Positions 40,800-53,318 of a stretch of DNA of 64,000 bases are shown here, piece by piece. Made by a program: the position numbers and the translations under genes. Source of the stretch: Branchinecta lynchi (lineage: Eukaryota; Arthropoda; Branchiopoda; Anostraca; Branchinectidae). The notes below the pieces were generated by a model. The model was not told the origin of the DNA, did no database searches, and worked only from the letters and a program-made list of their open reading frames with translations. Within the stretch, counting starts at the first letter, position 1, and every line of letters begins with the position of its first letter. The stretch spans positions 20,918,764-20,982,763 of the forward strand of contig JAKZAP010000020.1 in NCBI GenBank assembly GCA_023053575.1, given 5' to 3'.

Positions 40800-42540
40800 C
40801 TGAGCATCCCCATCTGAGTTTTTAATTATTCAAACCCATCTTGACTGTTAATTATTCAAAAGAGCCGGACGAAGATAAGGGGTGTCGGAGCAAAGCAAGC
40901 AACGGAGTCGGCCGGTCTGCAAGTTTCGTAGCCTCAAGCTGGAGGGTATTACCGCAAAGTTGGCAAAGGCTATTGAATTGTATTTTTCAGATTTGGGCAA
41001 GGGACGAGGGTAGATGAGGAAAAACAGGAAGGCAACATAAATACTAGAGAAAAAGAGAAATCTGATTCTACAAAATATTTGGGATTTCGTAAAAAAAAAA
41101 GAAGGAAACTCTAATTTCCAGGGATCGGTGTTACACGAGTTCGCTCTAAAAGAACACGGAAATTTAGATCAGCATACAATTAGTTGAATCTCTGTTCTTG
41201 CTCAAACTTGGTTGCTTTGCTAGGAGAAAAAGGCATTAAGATAAACTTATTACATATTGGCCAAAGAAAACTCGCGCTGAAGGAAATCGAAAATCTCGGC
41301 GCGGCAGAACCAGGTCCAAGCGGTGATAAAGGGGGTTTACCATATTGGATTATAACAATCTTACTTATGCTAAAAAATCATGCAAATGATTTCGTAAGAG
41401 TCAGTGCAGTGCCGTTATGCTTCCGTCATTTTAGTTTAACTTAGCTTGCACTCGAGGTTGCACTTTCTCGTGGTTAAACATAACCAAATTTAATTCTACA
41501 GAATCTTTGTCATTTTGTAGAGATTAGCGTAGTGCCAGGTCAAGAAGATGCGAATTACGTGCGTAGAGTAATGCAAATTATTTTAAAAATACTCGATTTA
41601 AGGGGCGAACAGAGTAAGCGAACTAGACGTATGGAAAAACACAGATTAACCACTACATATCACGCAAAACTACAAGTGTAAATAAATTTCGCAAAATGGG
41701 GAGGGTTTGCTCACTCCGAGAACGATATTCCGTAATCCGTACACAACGTGTCACGCATGCAGGTGTTAGTGAGCTAATACGTCGACGGACTGAACCAATA
41801 TTTGAATTTGGTTTGCTCAGATCAAGGAGTCTGGCGAAGACTGGATCTGGCAAAGACAAAACACAATTTCCTGTATCGAATATTAAATTTTTGGAATCCC
41901 ATCGAAACCTTAGGTCTTGTTTTTAAGGTCGAGTTCGAATCCTCAGCATGAAATGGTGTACTCTGATGCGTACCTAGCCCTTGATTTGGAATCGAATCCT
42001 TGCATGGCCCCGCGTATGCCCTACTATCATAATTAATAACCCACGGATGGAATCCTTAGTAGCCAATTATTCCGATCTTCTGTTTTCCAACGAACAACCA
42101 AATTGAACAATTTATCGGCCTTGGTAGCGCTACATAGTAGGCTACTCATTCACCTTGCTTGACCGAAGCCGGTGGGAGAAAGGGGGTGACGTGGGAGTCA
42201 AATTCGCAGCGCTGGGAGGCCTTTCATGCATGATGACGAATCTTGCCCACTGCTCACTGCTAGAGACTAATTTTTTGAGTAATTATTTTGTGCTGAAAAT
42301 GTCATACGTCCTTTTTACAAGTAGAGAAAAGGTGACGGTTGATAAAGAAACTATGGGAGGAAGGGGGTGGGAGGAGGTAAATGTATTCGTGCATAGGATA
42401 CGTCAGCTACGATGTTTTAGCAGCGATGTGTGGAGAGGCAAACAAAACTACCGCGGAAACAGTGTAAAGAGCTCAGCTACAAAGGGGTTGCCCATCCTCG
42501 ATTTAACTGTACACCAATTTCCAGGGTGCAAATGCCGGCA
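40800..42540. other. Intergenic, no gene recognised
   Basis: Short frames at 41184-41444 (plus), 41653-41859 (minus), 41696-41926 (plus) and 42155-42595 (plus) show no domain, no splice pairing and no mutual continuity. A first exon of NASP could lie in this region, but I could not single one out. Confidence 0.35.
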
Positions 42541-42905
42541 CCTGACTTTCCTTTTTATAATATATATAATACTTTTCACCAGATCATTCTCTTGATTTCC
42601 AAGGGCCCATGATCATTCTTATTTCAAGGGTATCGTTTATAATTAAATACAAGAAACCCAAGAATTTACACATTCGTAAATTTCATCCTGTGACCCAGCC
42701 TTGCAAGTAATTCAACCCAAGCTCGTGAACATTGTAGACTTGCTTCATTCTTGGCCAATATCTGATGAAATTTGTTTACATGTACATCAGAAATCATGGT
42801 TTATCACAATACTTAATTTGAAAAAATAACGCGGCTTGGCACCGGCACGCGCCACTTGGTGTGCGTCGTTTTTGGGAGTGAGCAACCCCTCGACATCTAC
42901 TAGAC
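42540..42905. repeat. Inverted repeat arm with short GC core
   Basis: Inverse complement of 43825-44335: CACCAGATCATTCTCTTGAT and CCAAGGGCCCATGATCATTC match the inverse of 44285-44325; AACAAATTTCATCAGATATT (in inverse) matches 44120; GGTTGCTCACTCCCAAAAAC (in inverse) matches 43829. In place of the long GC array it has only GGCTTGGCACCGGCACGCGCC. Confidence 0.8.
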
Positions 42906-43824
42906 CCGCTTGTCTATAGGTTGTTAAATAAATCAACAAATATTCCACATTGGGATCCCATCGAAACATTCGGTCTTGTTCTTTCGGAAAGTACATTTTA
43001 CAGTGGGGAATTAGAGCCCGCCAATCTAATTTAAAGTTTTAGTCGAGGTTCCAGTTCCGTGGTGTAGTCTACACTATCCCCCTGCTTCTCTCCGTATCAT
43101 TTCCTTTCCCGTGGCCAAAATATTAGCTCACCAAAGTATTATAACAACAGATGATAGGATCTGAGATAACGAAAGTCTTCTTTCGAGTCTTCTATTTCCA
43201 TTAAACAGCTCTGTTATCTTCCCCTTCAAACGTTGCCTTCCCTGCTATCCAATTGCAATAATCACTATTTACTTCCCACGGCCCACCTGTTAAATGGACA
43301 CGTCAATTTCCGACGTGTATTCACTGTTGTATCAGCGTAACCCACCCACTTTGCGCATTGCCACCCTATTCCCTCCCACATTGCGGGTTTGACTGGCATC
43401 GAATGACAACAAGGGGTGAGTTGATACCGAATATCCTAGCTCAGGCTGGCGCCAGCCAGATTCTATATTTTGACGACTCGCGTATTTCTGTTAATCAAAG
43501 CTTAGGTGGAACACAAATGCTGAGAAGTTTTGGAACACAAACATTGAGAAGTAGTTTATAGGGTAGTCGATGTCGCTGAAAACGAATATCGTAGTGCGCG
43601 TTGCCGCAGCTGTTGCATTTCCGAGATGTAGGCTAAAACTCGTGTTGACTTGTCATCATTGTACATTTTTTCAAAGATACATAGTTGTCGAAATCCAATG
43701 TTATCTTATATCATTCGAAAGGCCAAAGCGAGCTCTACAAGAATACGATTCATTCTCTATTATCTGATTAACTGTTCATTCTCTATTCACATATTTTACA
43801 AATAATGGTTACAAATTATCCGAG

Positions 43825-44335
43825 GGGTTGCTCACTCCCAAAAACGATGTACACCAAGTGGCGCGTGCCGCGGTGCCGTGCCGGTGCCGCGGTGCCGTGC
43901 CGGTGCCGAGCCGGTGCCGTGCCGGTGCCGCGGTGCCGAGCCGGTGCCGAGCCGGTGCCGAGCCGGTGCCGTGCCGGTGCCGCGGTGCCGTGCCGGTGCC
44001 GAGCCGGTGCCGTGCCGGTGCCGTGCCGGTGCCGTGCCGGTGCCAAGCCGGTGCCGAGGTTTTTTTTACTTCAAATTACAGTATTGTGATAAAGCACGAT
44101 TTCTGATGTACATGTAAACAAATTTCATCAGATATTGGCCGAAAATGAAGCGGCAATGTGTGTTGAATACAAGAGCTAGCAGCTCATATGGTACTTGCAA
44201 GGCTGGGTCAGAGGATGAAATTTAGGAATTTGTAAATTCTTGGGTTTCTTGTGTTTAATTATAAGCCATACCCTTGAAATAAGAATGATTGTGGGCCCTT
44301 GGAAATCAAGAGAATGATCTGGTGAAAAGTATTTT
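43825..44335. repeat. Inverted repeat arm carrying an expanded GC array
   Basis: This is the partner of 42540-42905. It holds CGAGGGGTTGCTCACTCCC, then the GC array (43866-44060), then the shared text TGTGATAAAGCACGATTTCTG and TTTCATCAGATATTGGCCGA. The two arms differ chiefly by the array. Confidence 0.8.
43866..44060. repeat. GC-rich minisatellite (GGTGCC units)
   Basis: About 195 bases built only from GGTGCCGTGCC, GGTGCCGCG and GGTGCCGAGCC units in shuffled order. It contains no stop in any frame, which produces spurious arginine/alanine/glycine/proline frames on both strands. These are not genes. Confidence 0.92.
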
Positions 44336-45239
44336 ATTTTTGCACTTTAAGGGCACTAGAAATTCATGTGAAAGCAAAACCCTTTAGGCAAAAGTGACTA
44401 TGGGCTCATGGGGATCACGTAGTTGTATATTTTGCTCAAACTAATGCAACCTATAATACTAATGCAACCTACTTCCTTAATCATTACATATATTTCTAAA
44501 CCCGGAGACCCACGTTTCGTGCGGTACATTCTAACCCCTCTAACAAAACCTCGCTGATTTTCTCACTCGCCGTGTTTTGCTACCTTCGATGTGTATCACG
44601 CTGTCGACGGTTCGAGACGGTTGCGCGACGGTTGTCTGCGAGAATTTTTTCCATCAGGAAAATCGGTTATGCAAATTGTTTCCCTGTTTCGCTAGAAGTC
44701 AACGGGTCTCGGAAAAGGCTTAAAACAGCCAAAACAGTTAGTTATTTATTGAAAGCACAGCATAGTTAAAGTATTCAAATAATTTAAAATACTGTAAGTT
44801 GAAGAGTGATTAGTGCGAGGGGTCCTTTAAGGGAGCTGGAAATTCATTTTGAAGCAAAACCCTTGTTTCACAAATAATCATGGGCTCATGGGGATCATGA
44901 AAATATATGTTTTGCTCCAAAGTATTTTCTGTACTTTGTGGTTATGATGAGTACTTTAAGGAATGTGGTTGGCTCTATAAGAGAATTTATGAACCAATCT
45001 TTTCCTTCCTTGACTACCTACTTAGGCTAACTGGTACATATATTTAGCCACAGCAAGTGCATGAAAATGGCAAAGTTCGAAGCACGAACGTTCAAATAAG
45101 CATACCTCTATTGCACTCCCAGAGTGTCTGATGGGGAAATTGACTTTTTCCAAGTTAAATATGCCTGCCAAGTATCATTCTTAGCACACTCTACAAATAT
45201 AAAAAAAGATTGGTCGCCACTGAATTACCTTCACCAGAA

Positions 45240-45875
45240 GCAAAATATACTGAAGCTGACTCAAGTTTTGGGCGATATACGATACCGATAACGATATATC
45301 CATGTATCGGACAAAATATCGATATCGAAAGTAAATATCGATATCGATAACGATATTTGTTCATTCGTAAAGATTGCAATTAATCCAACATAACCCACAC
45401 TTATATATACGAAATTGGAGCAATGTGTATTCCGCAATTCCTTTCTTATTTATCCGGAGTTCGAGATGATCCAGTATGCGATATATCGGATATCGATCGA
45501 TCGATATATCGCACCAAATATCGATATCGAAACGTAAATATCGCTATCGAAAACGATATTTGTTCATCGTAATTATTGTAAATAATCCGAACTAACCTAC
45601 ACTTATATATCCGAAATTGGACAATATGTTTTCCCTAATTCATTTCTCATTTATTCTGAGTTTGAAATGATCCAAGATGCTATTTAATGAAAATTTGGTT
45701 CTTAGATTTTGGCGAAACGAAGCATGGTAAGCAAATATCAATATCGATATATCGATTATCGAATATCGAAAGTGAAAATATCGATATATCGATTGTTGAA
45801 TATCGAAAGCGGAAATATCGATTATCTAATATCGAAAGTGAAAATATCGATATATCGAAAAATCCAAGTATCGCC
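45240..45875. repeat. ATCGAT-rich array
   Basis: Three zones (45268-45358, 45478-45565, 45735-45865) are dense in ATATCGATATCG, a self-complementary unit. The first two are part of a duplicated block of about 230 bases (TAAATATCGATATCGATAAC, GATATTTGTTCAT, CACTTATATATACGAAATTG and their diverged counterparts at 45536-45620). The YRYRYR-like frames here are by-products. Confidence 0.85.
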
Positions 45876-46078
45876 AAGCACCAGTACCAAACCATGGTTG
45901 ACCACTTTGCGCATTTGTACAACAGCATCTCCTCATATCTAGTTCAGCTTCTTCTTCGGTTGCATGTTTTCAATAATTCTTTCATTCAAGTACCTTCGTT
46001 ATTGGGCGCCAGATACCAGATACCAGATGGCGAAGAGTAATCTGCAGAAAATTTGTCCGTGGCCGGAAAAATTGTCGC

Positions 46079-46305
46079 CGGTGCCGTGCGGTGCCGTGCC
46101 GGTGCCGTGCGGTGCCGTGCGGTGCCGAGCCGGTGCCGAGCTGGTGCCGCGGTGTTGCGCCGTTGCCGTGCCTTTGCCGTGCCGGTGCCGCGGTGCCGTG
46201 CCGGTGCCGCGGTGCCGTGCCGGTGCCGTGCCGGTGCCGTGTCGGTGCCGTGCCGGTGCCGTGTCGGTGCCGTGCCGGTGCCGTGTCGGTGCCGTGTCGA
46301 GGTGT
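46079..46305. repeat. Second GC-rich minisatellite
   Basis: It is made of GGTGCCGTGCC, GGTGCCGTGTC and GGTGCCGCG units like 43866-44060, with a few variants (GTTGCGCCGTTGCCGTGCC). It is followed by GGTGTACACCGGTGGCGGAG and AGTGAGCAACCCCTCGA, the inverse of the anchor CGAGGGGTTGCTCACT next to the first array. The reading frames it opens are spurious. Confidence 0.9.
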
Positions 46306-46329
46306 ACACCGGTGGCGGAGAGTGAGCAA

Positions 46330-47750
46330 CCCCTCGAAATTATCGCAAAAATTGCAAAGAAAGGCTCAGAACGCGGAATTTTTTTCAAGGTAATGAACTT
46401 TTGTATTCTCTAAGAAAATGCGTCCCATTTGTTTCTTAACAATTTAAGCTGAAATTCAGTTTTTTATTTTTATTTACGAGGGTCTGCGACTTTTATGTGT
46501 GGTAGCCTACACCACTGAAATGAGCTTCATTACCAAGAAGTGGTATCTATATTATTGTGTTTACTCAAACAAAGGGTCAAATAAGACTTCCTAAATGTCG
46601 ATCATTGATTCACAAAAATGAAATAATGAAATTATGAAACTTAAACCTCTCAGAGCAACCCAAAGTGCCATTATAAAAATACGAAGTTTTCACAATTTTT
46701 GGTATCTGGTCTCCTCGTGGCTTTCTTCTAAGGTCAGCTAAAACATGAAATTTTTATCTGGGGATTTCGACCCTTCTTCACAAAGCTACTCCTCAGTCTG
46801 CAGCTAAAATTATGAAATACCGATTTTTTTTTAAATTTCAATGCCAATATCGTAAGGGTTTAAACTCGAAACCCATTGAGAAACTCGAGAGACGAGAAAA
46901 TACGAAATTTGCAATTTTTGGTATGTCAGCCCTTCGCGGCAATGGTCCTCCTCGGATTTTTTGTCGGTCCTTTTTGGCAAGGGATCTTTTCAGGTCACTG
47001 GCAAAAATATGAAACTACGAAATTTAACCCCCTCTAAATGTGACTTGAGCAACCCGAGGTCCAACTCCTCAAGCCGCAGCTAAAATAATGAAATGCCGAT
47101 TTTTTGTCGGCTCTTCTTGGCAGTGGTGCTCTTCAGGACATAGACAAAACACTCGAGAGCCGATGAGAAACTCACGAATCAGGGATTCGTGGTAACTATC
47201 GAGTCCCAAAAATTATGCCGAATAATTTACCGAATCTCAATCCTGATACCGAATAATTTTGGACCGATAGCCCATTTGGTACTCTGTGTAGCTACCGAAT
47301 CTCCATGAGTTGATGTTCGTATGGAAAAGTTGAGATACGGTTGATAGTGGCAAAAATACTGCCAGGAATTCCAGTCCACAAGGACATGACTCTGATCGAA
47401 CCATAAGATTCACTCGTCCAAGAGGGTAGGGACAAAAGTTATGGCAGACCGAGACAGACTGATGAACATGATGTGGCAACATTACTAAGGGATCTTCTAG
47501 TCTACTTCTGTTAATTCGGCGTGCTTCACTGTCATAGTGATTGTGCAAAATACAATTGAAATTGTTGATTGTTTATGATTGTTTATTATTTGATTCCAAG
47601 GAATTACACTGGAGAAGTTTTTTTGGAGATCAAATTATTCAGCCACAGTGGGGGGAGTTGGAGGGGGAGTCCCGGAAATGTTGTGGCTCGACGATACATT
47701 AATTAGGAAGCTTGCTGCTTCAGGCACTTAAAGGATGCAAAAAAAGAACC
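46330..47750. other. Intergenic, repeat-like, no gene recognised
   Basis: A 103-codon minus frame (47237-47548) shows no domain. Phrases such as AAAATTATGAAATACCGATTTTTT (46807) and AAATAATGAAATGCCGATTTTTT (47080), and a CTTCTTGGCAGTGGTGCTCTTCAGG block, recur, suggesting decayed copies of one repeat. Confidence 0.35.
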
Positions 47751-47754
47751 CTAA

Positions 47755-48540
47755 ACGTAATGCAAATGCGATTTGAAGTCAGAGTCAAAACCCAATTCCC
47801 TCTAATGACCTGTGAGACTCAGATAAACACTGCACAGTAGGAGTCCTTTCCTTTGACCTGTTTACCGACATTCGCAAGTTTTCGACATTCGTAAGTTGAC
47901 GTTAGATTTGATAAATATGAAAAATGCAACCTTTATACTCCGTCATTTTCTTTTTGAAATGACGGATGATAAATACATAAAATTATGTATTTGAGTTCTA
48001 ACGTAGCTTGTATTTTTGAAGGGACTATGTAACCACCAGAGGCGTTACTAGCCAAAAATGTTAGGGGAGGGGAGGTATTTACTGACTGGCTATTAATTTT
48101 TTACGGACTGTTTTTCAAGAAAAAATCGACTGTTCTGACGAAAAATCGACGGATTTTCAGAAGAACGGACCATTTTATGGCACTTGCCCTTCAGCAAAGT
48201 CAAGCAAAGTCGGCGATCACAATGTCTGTCCGTCCGTCGGTCCGGGTTTTGCTACCTAGTGCAGTTCCAAATAAGCTAGGACAACGAAACGAAACAGCAG
48301 GCCCCAAATGATTAAGCTGGAAATAGTCAATTCCCCGATCCAAGCATCGCGGGGGGGAGTGGAGGGAGGGGGAACCTGGATCTTGGGGCATTTATAGCTA
48401 CTGAACAGATGATCGAATCGTAATGAAACTTGGCATTTGGAAAGACTTCATGTCTCAGGCGACCCAAAGCCCCCCCCCGCAAATAAAAAAAAACATGCAA
48501 AAATAACCGTTTTTATAAGCGTTCACCTCTGATCTGTCTT
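47755..48540. repeat. Third, partial copy of the inverted-repeat unit
   Basis: This is in the same orientation as 48950-50100 and diverged: GTCATTTTCTTTTTGAAATG (47942), GCCAAAAATGTTAGGGGAGG (48051), AATGTCTGTCCGTCCGTCGG (48221) and ATTTATAGCTACTGAACAGA (48390). It shows that the basic unit is a repeat present in several copies, not only as the two arms. Confidence 0.75.
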
Positions 48541-48949
48541 TTTACTTTGTTAATCCCTCCGAAATAAATGCTAAAAAGAAGCACCCTAAACGTAATGCAA
48601 TGCGATTTGAAGTCAGCGTCAAAACCCAATTCCCTCTAATGACCTGTGAGACTCAAATAAACATCGTACAGTAGAATCATTTGCTTTGACCTGTTTACCG
48701 ACCGAAACCCGTTCTGAATCTGACTGCCATAATCGGTTTAGACTAGCGTCCCCTTAACTAATTCTCACGAGCGCGAAATTTTTCACACGGTTGGGAACGG
48801 ATAGAATCAAACGGATACTTGATTACGGTTGTCCAAGGACCTGCCTCGGGAATTGCGTAATCTTTAATTTGTTAAAGGGTTGTGGGTTAATTACAGCGGA
48901 GAAGTTTGTTTAAGTGGAAGAACAAGCCCGAGTAGGCTATTGTATAATA

Positions 48950-49894
48950 GTTGCGAAAACAGATTTATGTACCTTCTTTTAGAGCGATGGTTTTAGATGG
49001 TAGTTGGATGGGGGGGGGGCCGAGAAATGTATTAACGTATGTATAAATCAAATGATAATGGGGTGAAAACTGGAAAATACAATGGTCATCGGCCCGAATT
49101 GTAAGATGTGAGATCTGGACCAGGTACGACCTCTGTGGGGGGAGGTTGTTGGTGTATAATGTTGTAATTACATTCAGACAATGGCTAAAAATAGATAGGT
49201 CAGCTACGGTGCTTCTGACAGCAATATTGCGGCCCTTCTTGGCAAGGGTCCTCGTCAAGCTGTGTAATGTCTAATAAATCACTTTGAAATATTCAGTTAA
49301 TAAACAGGATTTGTAATAGTTTTCAAGTTCAAGTTTAATCGGATCAGACTTGACTTGTTTAATCCGATTAAACATTCGCAAGTTCACGTTAGTTTGATAA
49401 ATCCGAAAAATTTTCTTTTTGAAATGACATATGATAAATACATAAAATTAAGTATTCGAGTTCTAACGTAGCTTGTATTTTTAAGTTGACAATGTAACCA
49501 CCGGAGGCGTTACTAGCCACAAATTTTAGGGGAGGGGAGGTATTTACTGACTGGCTCTTAATTTTTTACGGACTGTTTTTAGAATAATTTTCAGAACAAC
49601 GGACCATTTTATGGCACTTGCCCTTCGGCAAAGTCGGCGATCACAATGTCTGTCGGTCTGTCGGTTCGGGTTTTACTGCTCCGTGCACTTCCATAAGCTA
49701 CATAAGCTTGGCGGGCATATCAGTAGCACCCAAATGATTAGGCTGGAAATGTCGATTTCCCGATCCAAGCATCGTGGGGGGGGGTGGAGGGAGGGGGAAT
49801 CCGGATCTTGGGGCATTTATAGCTACTGAACGGATGATCGATTCTTAATGAAACTTGGCATTTGGAAAGACTTAACGTCTCAAGCGACCCAAGC

Positions 49895-49925
<31 letters not shown>

Positions 49926-51130
49926 AACATGCCAAAATAATCGTTTTTATAACCGTTAACCTCTGATCTGTCTTTTTTACTTTTTTAATCCGACCCGAGG
50001 CCCCCCCCCCCCCTCCGAAATAACCCTAAACGTTATGCAACTGCGATGTGAAGTCAGCGTCAAGACCTAATTCCCTCTAATGACCTGTGAAAATCAGATA
50101 AACATCGCACAGTAGTCCTTTGCTTTGACCTGTTTACCGACTGAAACCCTTTCTGAATCTGCCTGTCATAATGGGTTTGGACTAGCGTCCCCTTAACTAA
50201 TTCTCACGAGCGCGAAATTTTTCACACGGGTTGGGAACTGATAAAAATCGAACCGATACTTGATTACGGTTGTCCAAGGACCTGAGTCGGGAGTTGCGTA
50301 ATCTTTAATTTGTTAAAGGGTTATGGGTTAATTATAGCGGAAAAGTTTGTTGAACAGGAAGAACAATTCCAAGTAGTCTATTGTTTGCGGTCAAACAGGT
50401 GGGACAGCAGTTGCGATAAGAGCCCCGACTCATTTTGGTTCGTCGAGTGTTTTGCGTACTAAAGTAGGCAAGAACGAAACCATATCCTGATAGTCAATTC
50501 GAGAAGGAGTATTGTATTGCTACAAATATTTTAAAGCTCAAATACGCTCGGAATTTACGCAGTGTGGACACCCACCATTACGGAGGAGACGTACCGCATC
50601 AAGTTCCGGAAAGGGAGAAGAGAAGATAGTAAAGCGAATTTCAAACTAATTAAACAGGTGTCCTGTTCCGAACGACAATAATTCGTCAAACTCGGTTAAA
50701 ATTTTACTTAAATACATCCATAATAAAAAAGTGCGTGATGACTGCGATCATACAGACGTACACCTAGAACAAAAAGAAGTCGTTACCCCCTTGCTAGATC
50801 TATTGCGCCGACACCTGACGCCAAATAGTACAGCAGCCTCGACAGAATAAAACGACCCATAGATGACACAGCCCCATGCCATCATCAGAGCCGAACCGCG
50901 CTCTGAGGAGTTTTAGCATCTGTACGAGGACACACTGACCGCCAGGACAGGCGGAACCGCAACCTCAGGCGGCTACTGGGTAGACGTATTGGTGGAAAAG
51001 GCGGAGATACGAGGTTTGGCTGTAACGAGCGAAACCGCAAGTTCAGGAGACTACCAGACGGCCAGATCAGAGGAAACCGCACGAGCGGGTGATTACAAGA
51101 GTGTTCTAGACTGCTCACTGTGTGCACAGA
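48950..51130. repeat. Right arm of the large inverted repeat
   Basis: Inverse partner of 36190-40795, without the gag-like insert, the hAT element or the internal duplication. It contains the homopolymers at 49896-49915 (C then A) and about 50000 (C). A direct duplicate of its 50000-50420 part lies just outside at 48545-48945 (GACTAGCGTCCCCTTAACTA in both). Confidence 0.8.
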
Positions 51131-51715
51131 GTGCTCTCAACACCTCACAGCATGGCGAATTTCACTCCCAGTTCCCACTTGACCTACACCTGGCTGCTGT
51201 CAGCCTCTTAGTATGACTACTATGGTAAATATTCTTTGAGCCCAATCTGACTTTGAAACATTTACTATACCCAGGATTACAGGAGTGTTGCATGAAGCTG
51301 CCCTTACTATGGCACCGCCCGCCCCCCAATTGGCCATGGTACATGATCCTGCCACCTTGGATCATGAAGCTGCCACCCCCGGAAAAATCATGCAAATTCT
51401 AAGAAAACAGCAAATTTTGTTATTTGCAAAAGGTCAAGGAACCTCTCTGACCAAATAGCTGGCCTCTAACTTCACCATGTAGCAAAATACTATTTTTAGC
51501 AAAGTGGGCGACTTCAAGATCACTTGGGTGCCTATATTCTTTCGTGTTTTCCAGCTTAGCCTTGAACAATTTCAAGTAAACTATGGTACCAGCAGAAAGT
51601 GAAGGTTCTAAGCTTCCTTTCAGGATACTCCACTGAATTTTATCTCAACCTTGCTCTTTTTCCCTAAGTCATTTCCCAAAAATAGGAGTTTAGGGTGGCG
51701 GCTTCACGCAGCACT
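51131..51715. other. Intergenic, nothing recognised
   Basis: There is no frame with coding character. CATGAAGCTGCCCTTACTAT and ATCATGAAGCTGCCACCCCC form a weak local repeat at 51291 and 51360. Confidence 0.4.
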
Positions 51716-51719
51716 CCTG

Positions 51720-52964
51720 TAACTAAGGCGCCGCAAGCAAACTTTTTTTAATCCGCCTTTGTTTCTGGCAACATTTAACTACTTCCCACGAAAACTCTAG
51801 CTTTTAACATGGTTCAATCCTCCCAAAATTCCAAGCCTCAAATGCCAATTAAATAACGCCCCCTTCGTCTAACTAGAGAAGACTGGAAATGCACCGTAGG
51901 CGACATTTTGTGGAAACACTGATGATAAAAGTGCCTTTTTGCGATCGCAAGATTACCTATTAAACCCAGAGCTGGCTGGCGATACGAAAGGGGTGATCCA
52001 GGGTAAAGTAGATACTAAGTACATTTGTTCGGAATTTACAACAAACAAAAGTAGGCTAGTTTTCACGTCAAGAGACATGCAATACTAAGAAGTAAAAAAA
52101 TGAATAGCAACCAGATGAAGCTACCGTAAATGGTCAAGAACGAGAGCTTAAATAAATGCCACTTAAATTACAGAACTCAGTAACTGGGTCGAAGCAAAAA
52201 ATGAATTCGTACTGTACTGCAAAACTAACTAAAAAAATAAGGAACAGATTGAGAGCGGTATAACAACCGAATTTCGTAATGAAATAAAACTCTTGTTAAA
52301 ACCACCTAAAACAGCCGAATTCGGCAAGTCTAGTAACAGAAACGGACTAAAGAAAAATCCGCTGAATTACCGATTTGGTAACGAATTCAGAACCAAACGA
52401 ATCTCACCGAATTTAATTGAAATGGGCTGATCGAATGCGACCGAATTACCGAATCGGCAAAGAATGAGACCAAATACACAGGTTAAATCGCCGAATTTAG
52501 GCAGGGACGGACCGAATGCGGCGAAATCGATGTGGAATGAACAAAAGTTGTATGAATTATCAAATTCGGTCACAAACCAGAACCAAATGAATGTGATTAA
52601 TGGCCGAATTATGAAATGGACTGACCGAATGCGATAGAACAGATACAGACTTGAGAAAAGTCCGGTGAATTACCGAATTCGCTAACGAGTGAGACCAAAT
52701 AAACAGGTAATCACTGAATTTACGAAGGAACGGACCGAATGTGGTGAGATCGATGCGGACTGAACCAAAAGTTTGATGAACCAGCAAATACGATAAAGAA
52801 AGGGGACCAATATACACGTTTGATCGCCCAATTTGGAAATGCGAGGACAAACAATTTTATGAATGTTTCGGACTGGATGTTTCGCCTTCGACGAAAATTT
52901 TAACAAATGTCCAAAACGTAGTTGGGGGGGGGGCGCTGCCCACCCACTTCTCAGGACGCCCCTG
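51720..52964. mobile_element. hAT-like non-autonomous element with internal tandem units
   Basis: The first part (51726-52060) is a diverged copy of the interior of 38820-39887 (GCGCCGCAAGCAAACTTTTT, GTGCCTTTTTGCGATC, GTAGATACTAAGTACATTTG). The right end, GGACGCCCCTG at 52964, is a hAT-like terminus matching 18889. Between them (52300-52850) units of roughly 190 bases with ACCGAATTACCGAATCGGC and GGACCGAATGCGGTGAAATC-like text repeat about three times. The left terminus was not located, and the parts may be separate elements. Confidence 0.5.
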
Positions 52965-53318
52965 GCAATGATACCAGTCCGCAATCTCCCAAACCAAATA
53001 GTTACAACCAACCCAAAACCAAACCCTTTGGCCTTATTATGCCGAATTATTTTCCGAAAGCAAAAAGAAATGTATTACAAAGAAAAATGGTAGCAAGTGA
53101 GTTGATTCATACTATGGATCATAGACATTACACAGTTTAAAAACTATTAAAGAGTAAGCTAGAGTGCAGCTATATTTCTTCAAGATTTCGTTTCAGTACT
53201 CAGTATAGCCCACATGTTTGAGATAGGTTATAGATGCCAGCTTCATTTTCCATTTTGCCTGCATTCTACAGGCAGTCAGCATGGTGATTCAGAAATGTTA
53301 ATGGCCCTTTTTTTCTAG

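Noticed and set aside
41930..41960. B-box-like GAGTTCGAATCC
   Set aside because: No A box at the right distance upstream and no tRNA fold; probably chance.
42155..42595. 146-codon plus-strand frame considered as a first exon of NASP
   Set aside because: The sequence has no NASP character, and no donor gives the required two-base overhang at a sensible point.
43816..44117. Overlapping arginine/alanine/proline-rich frames on both strands
   Set aside because: They arise from a stop-free GGTGCC minisatellite; the same is true of the frames at 45982-46413.
45191..46040. Tyrosine/isoleucine/arginine-rich frames
   Set aside because: They are translations of the ATCGAT-rich array.
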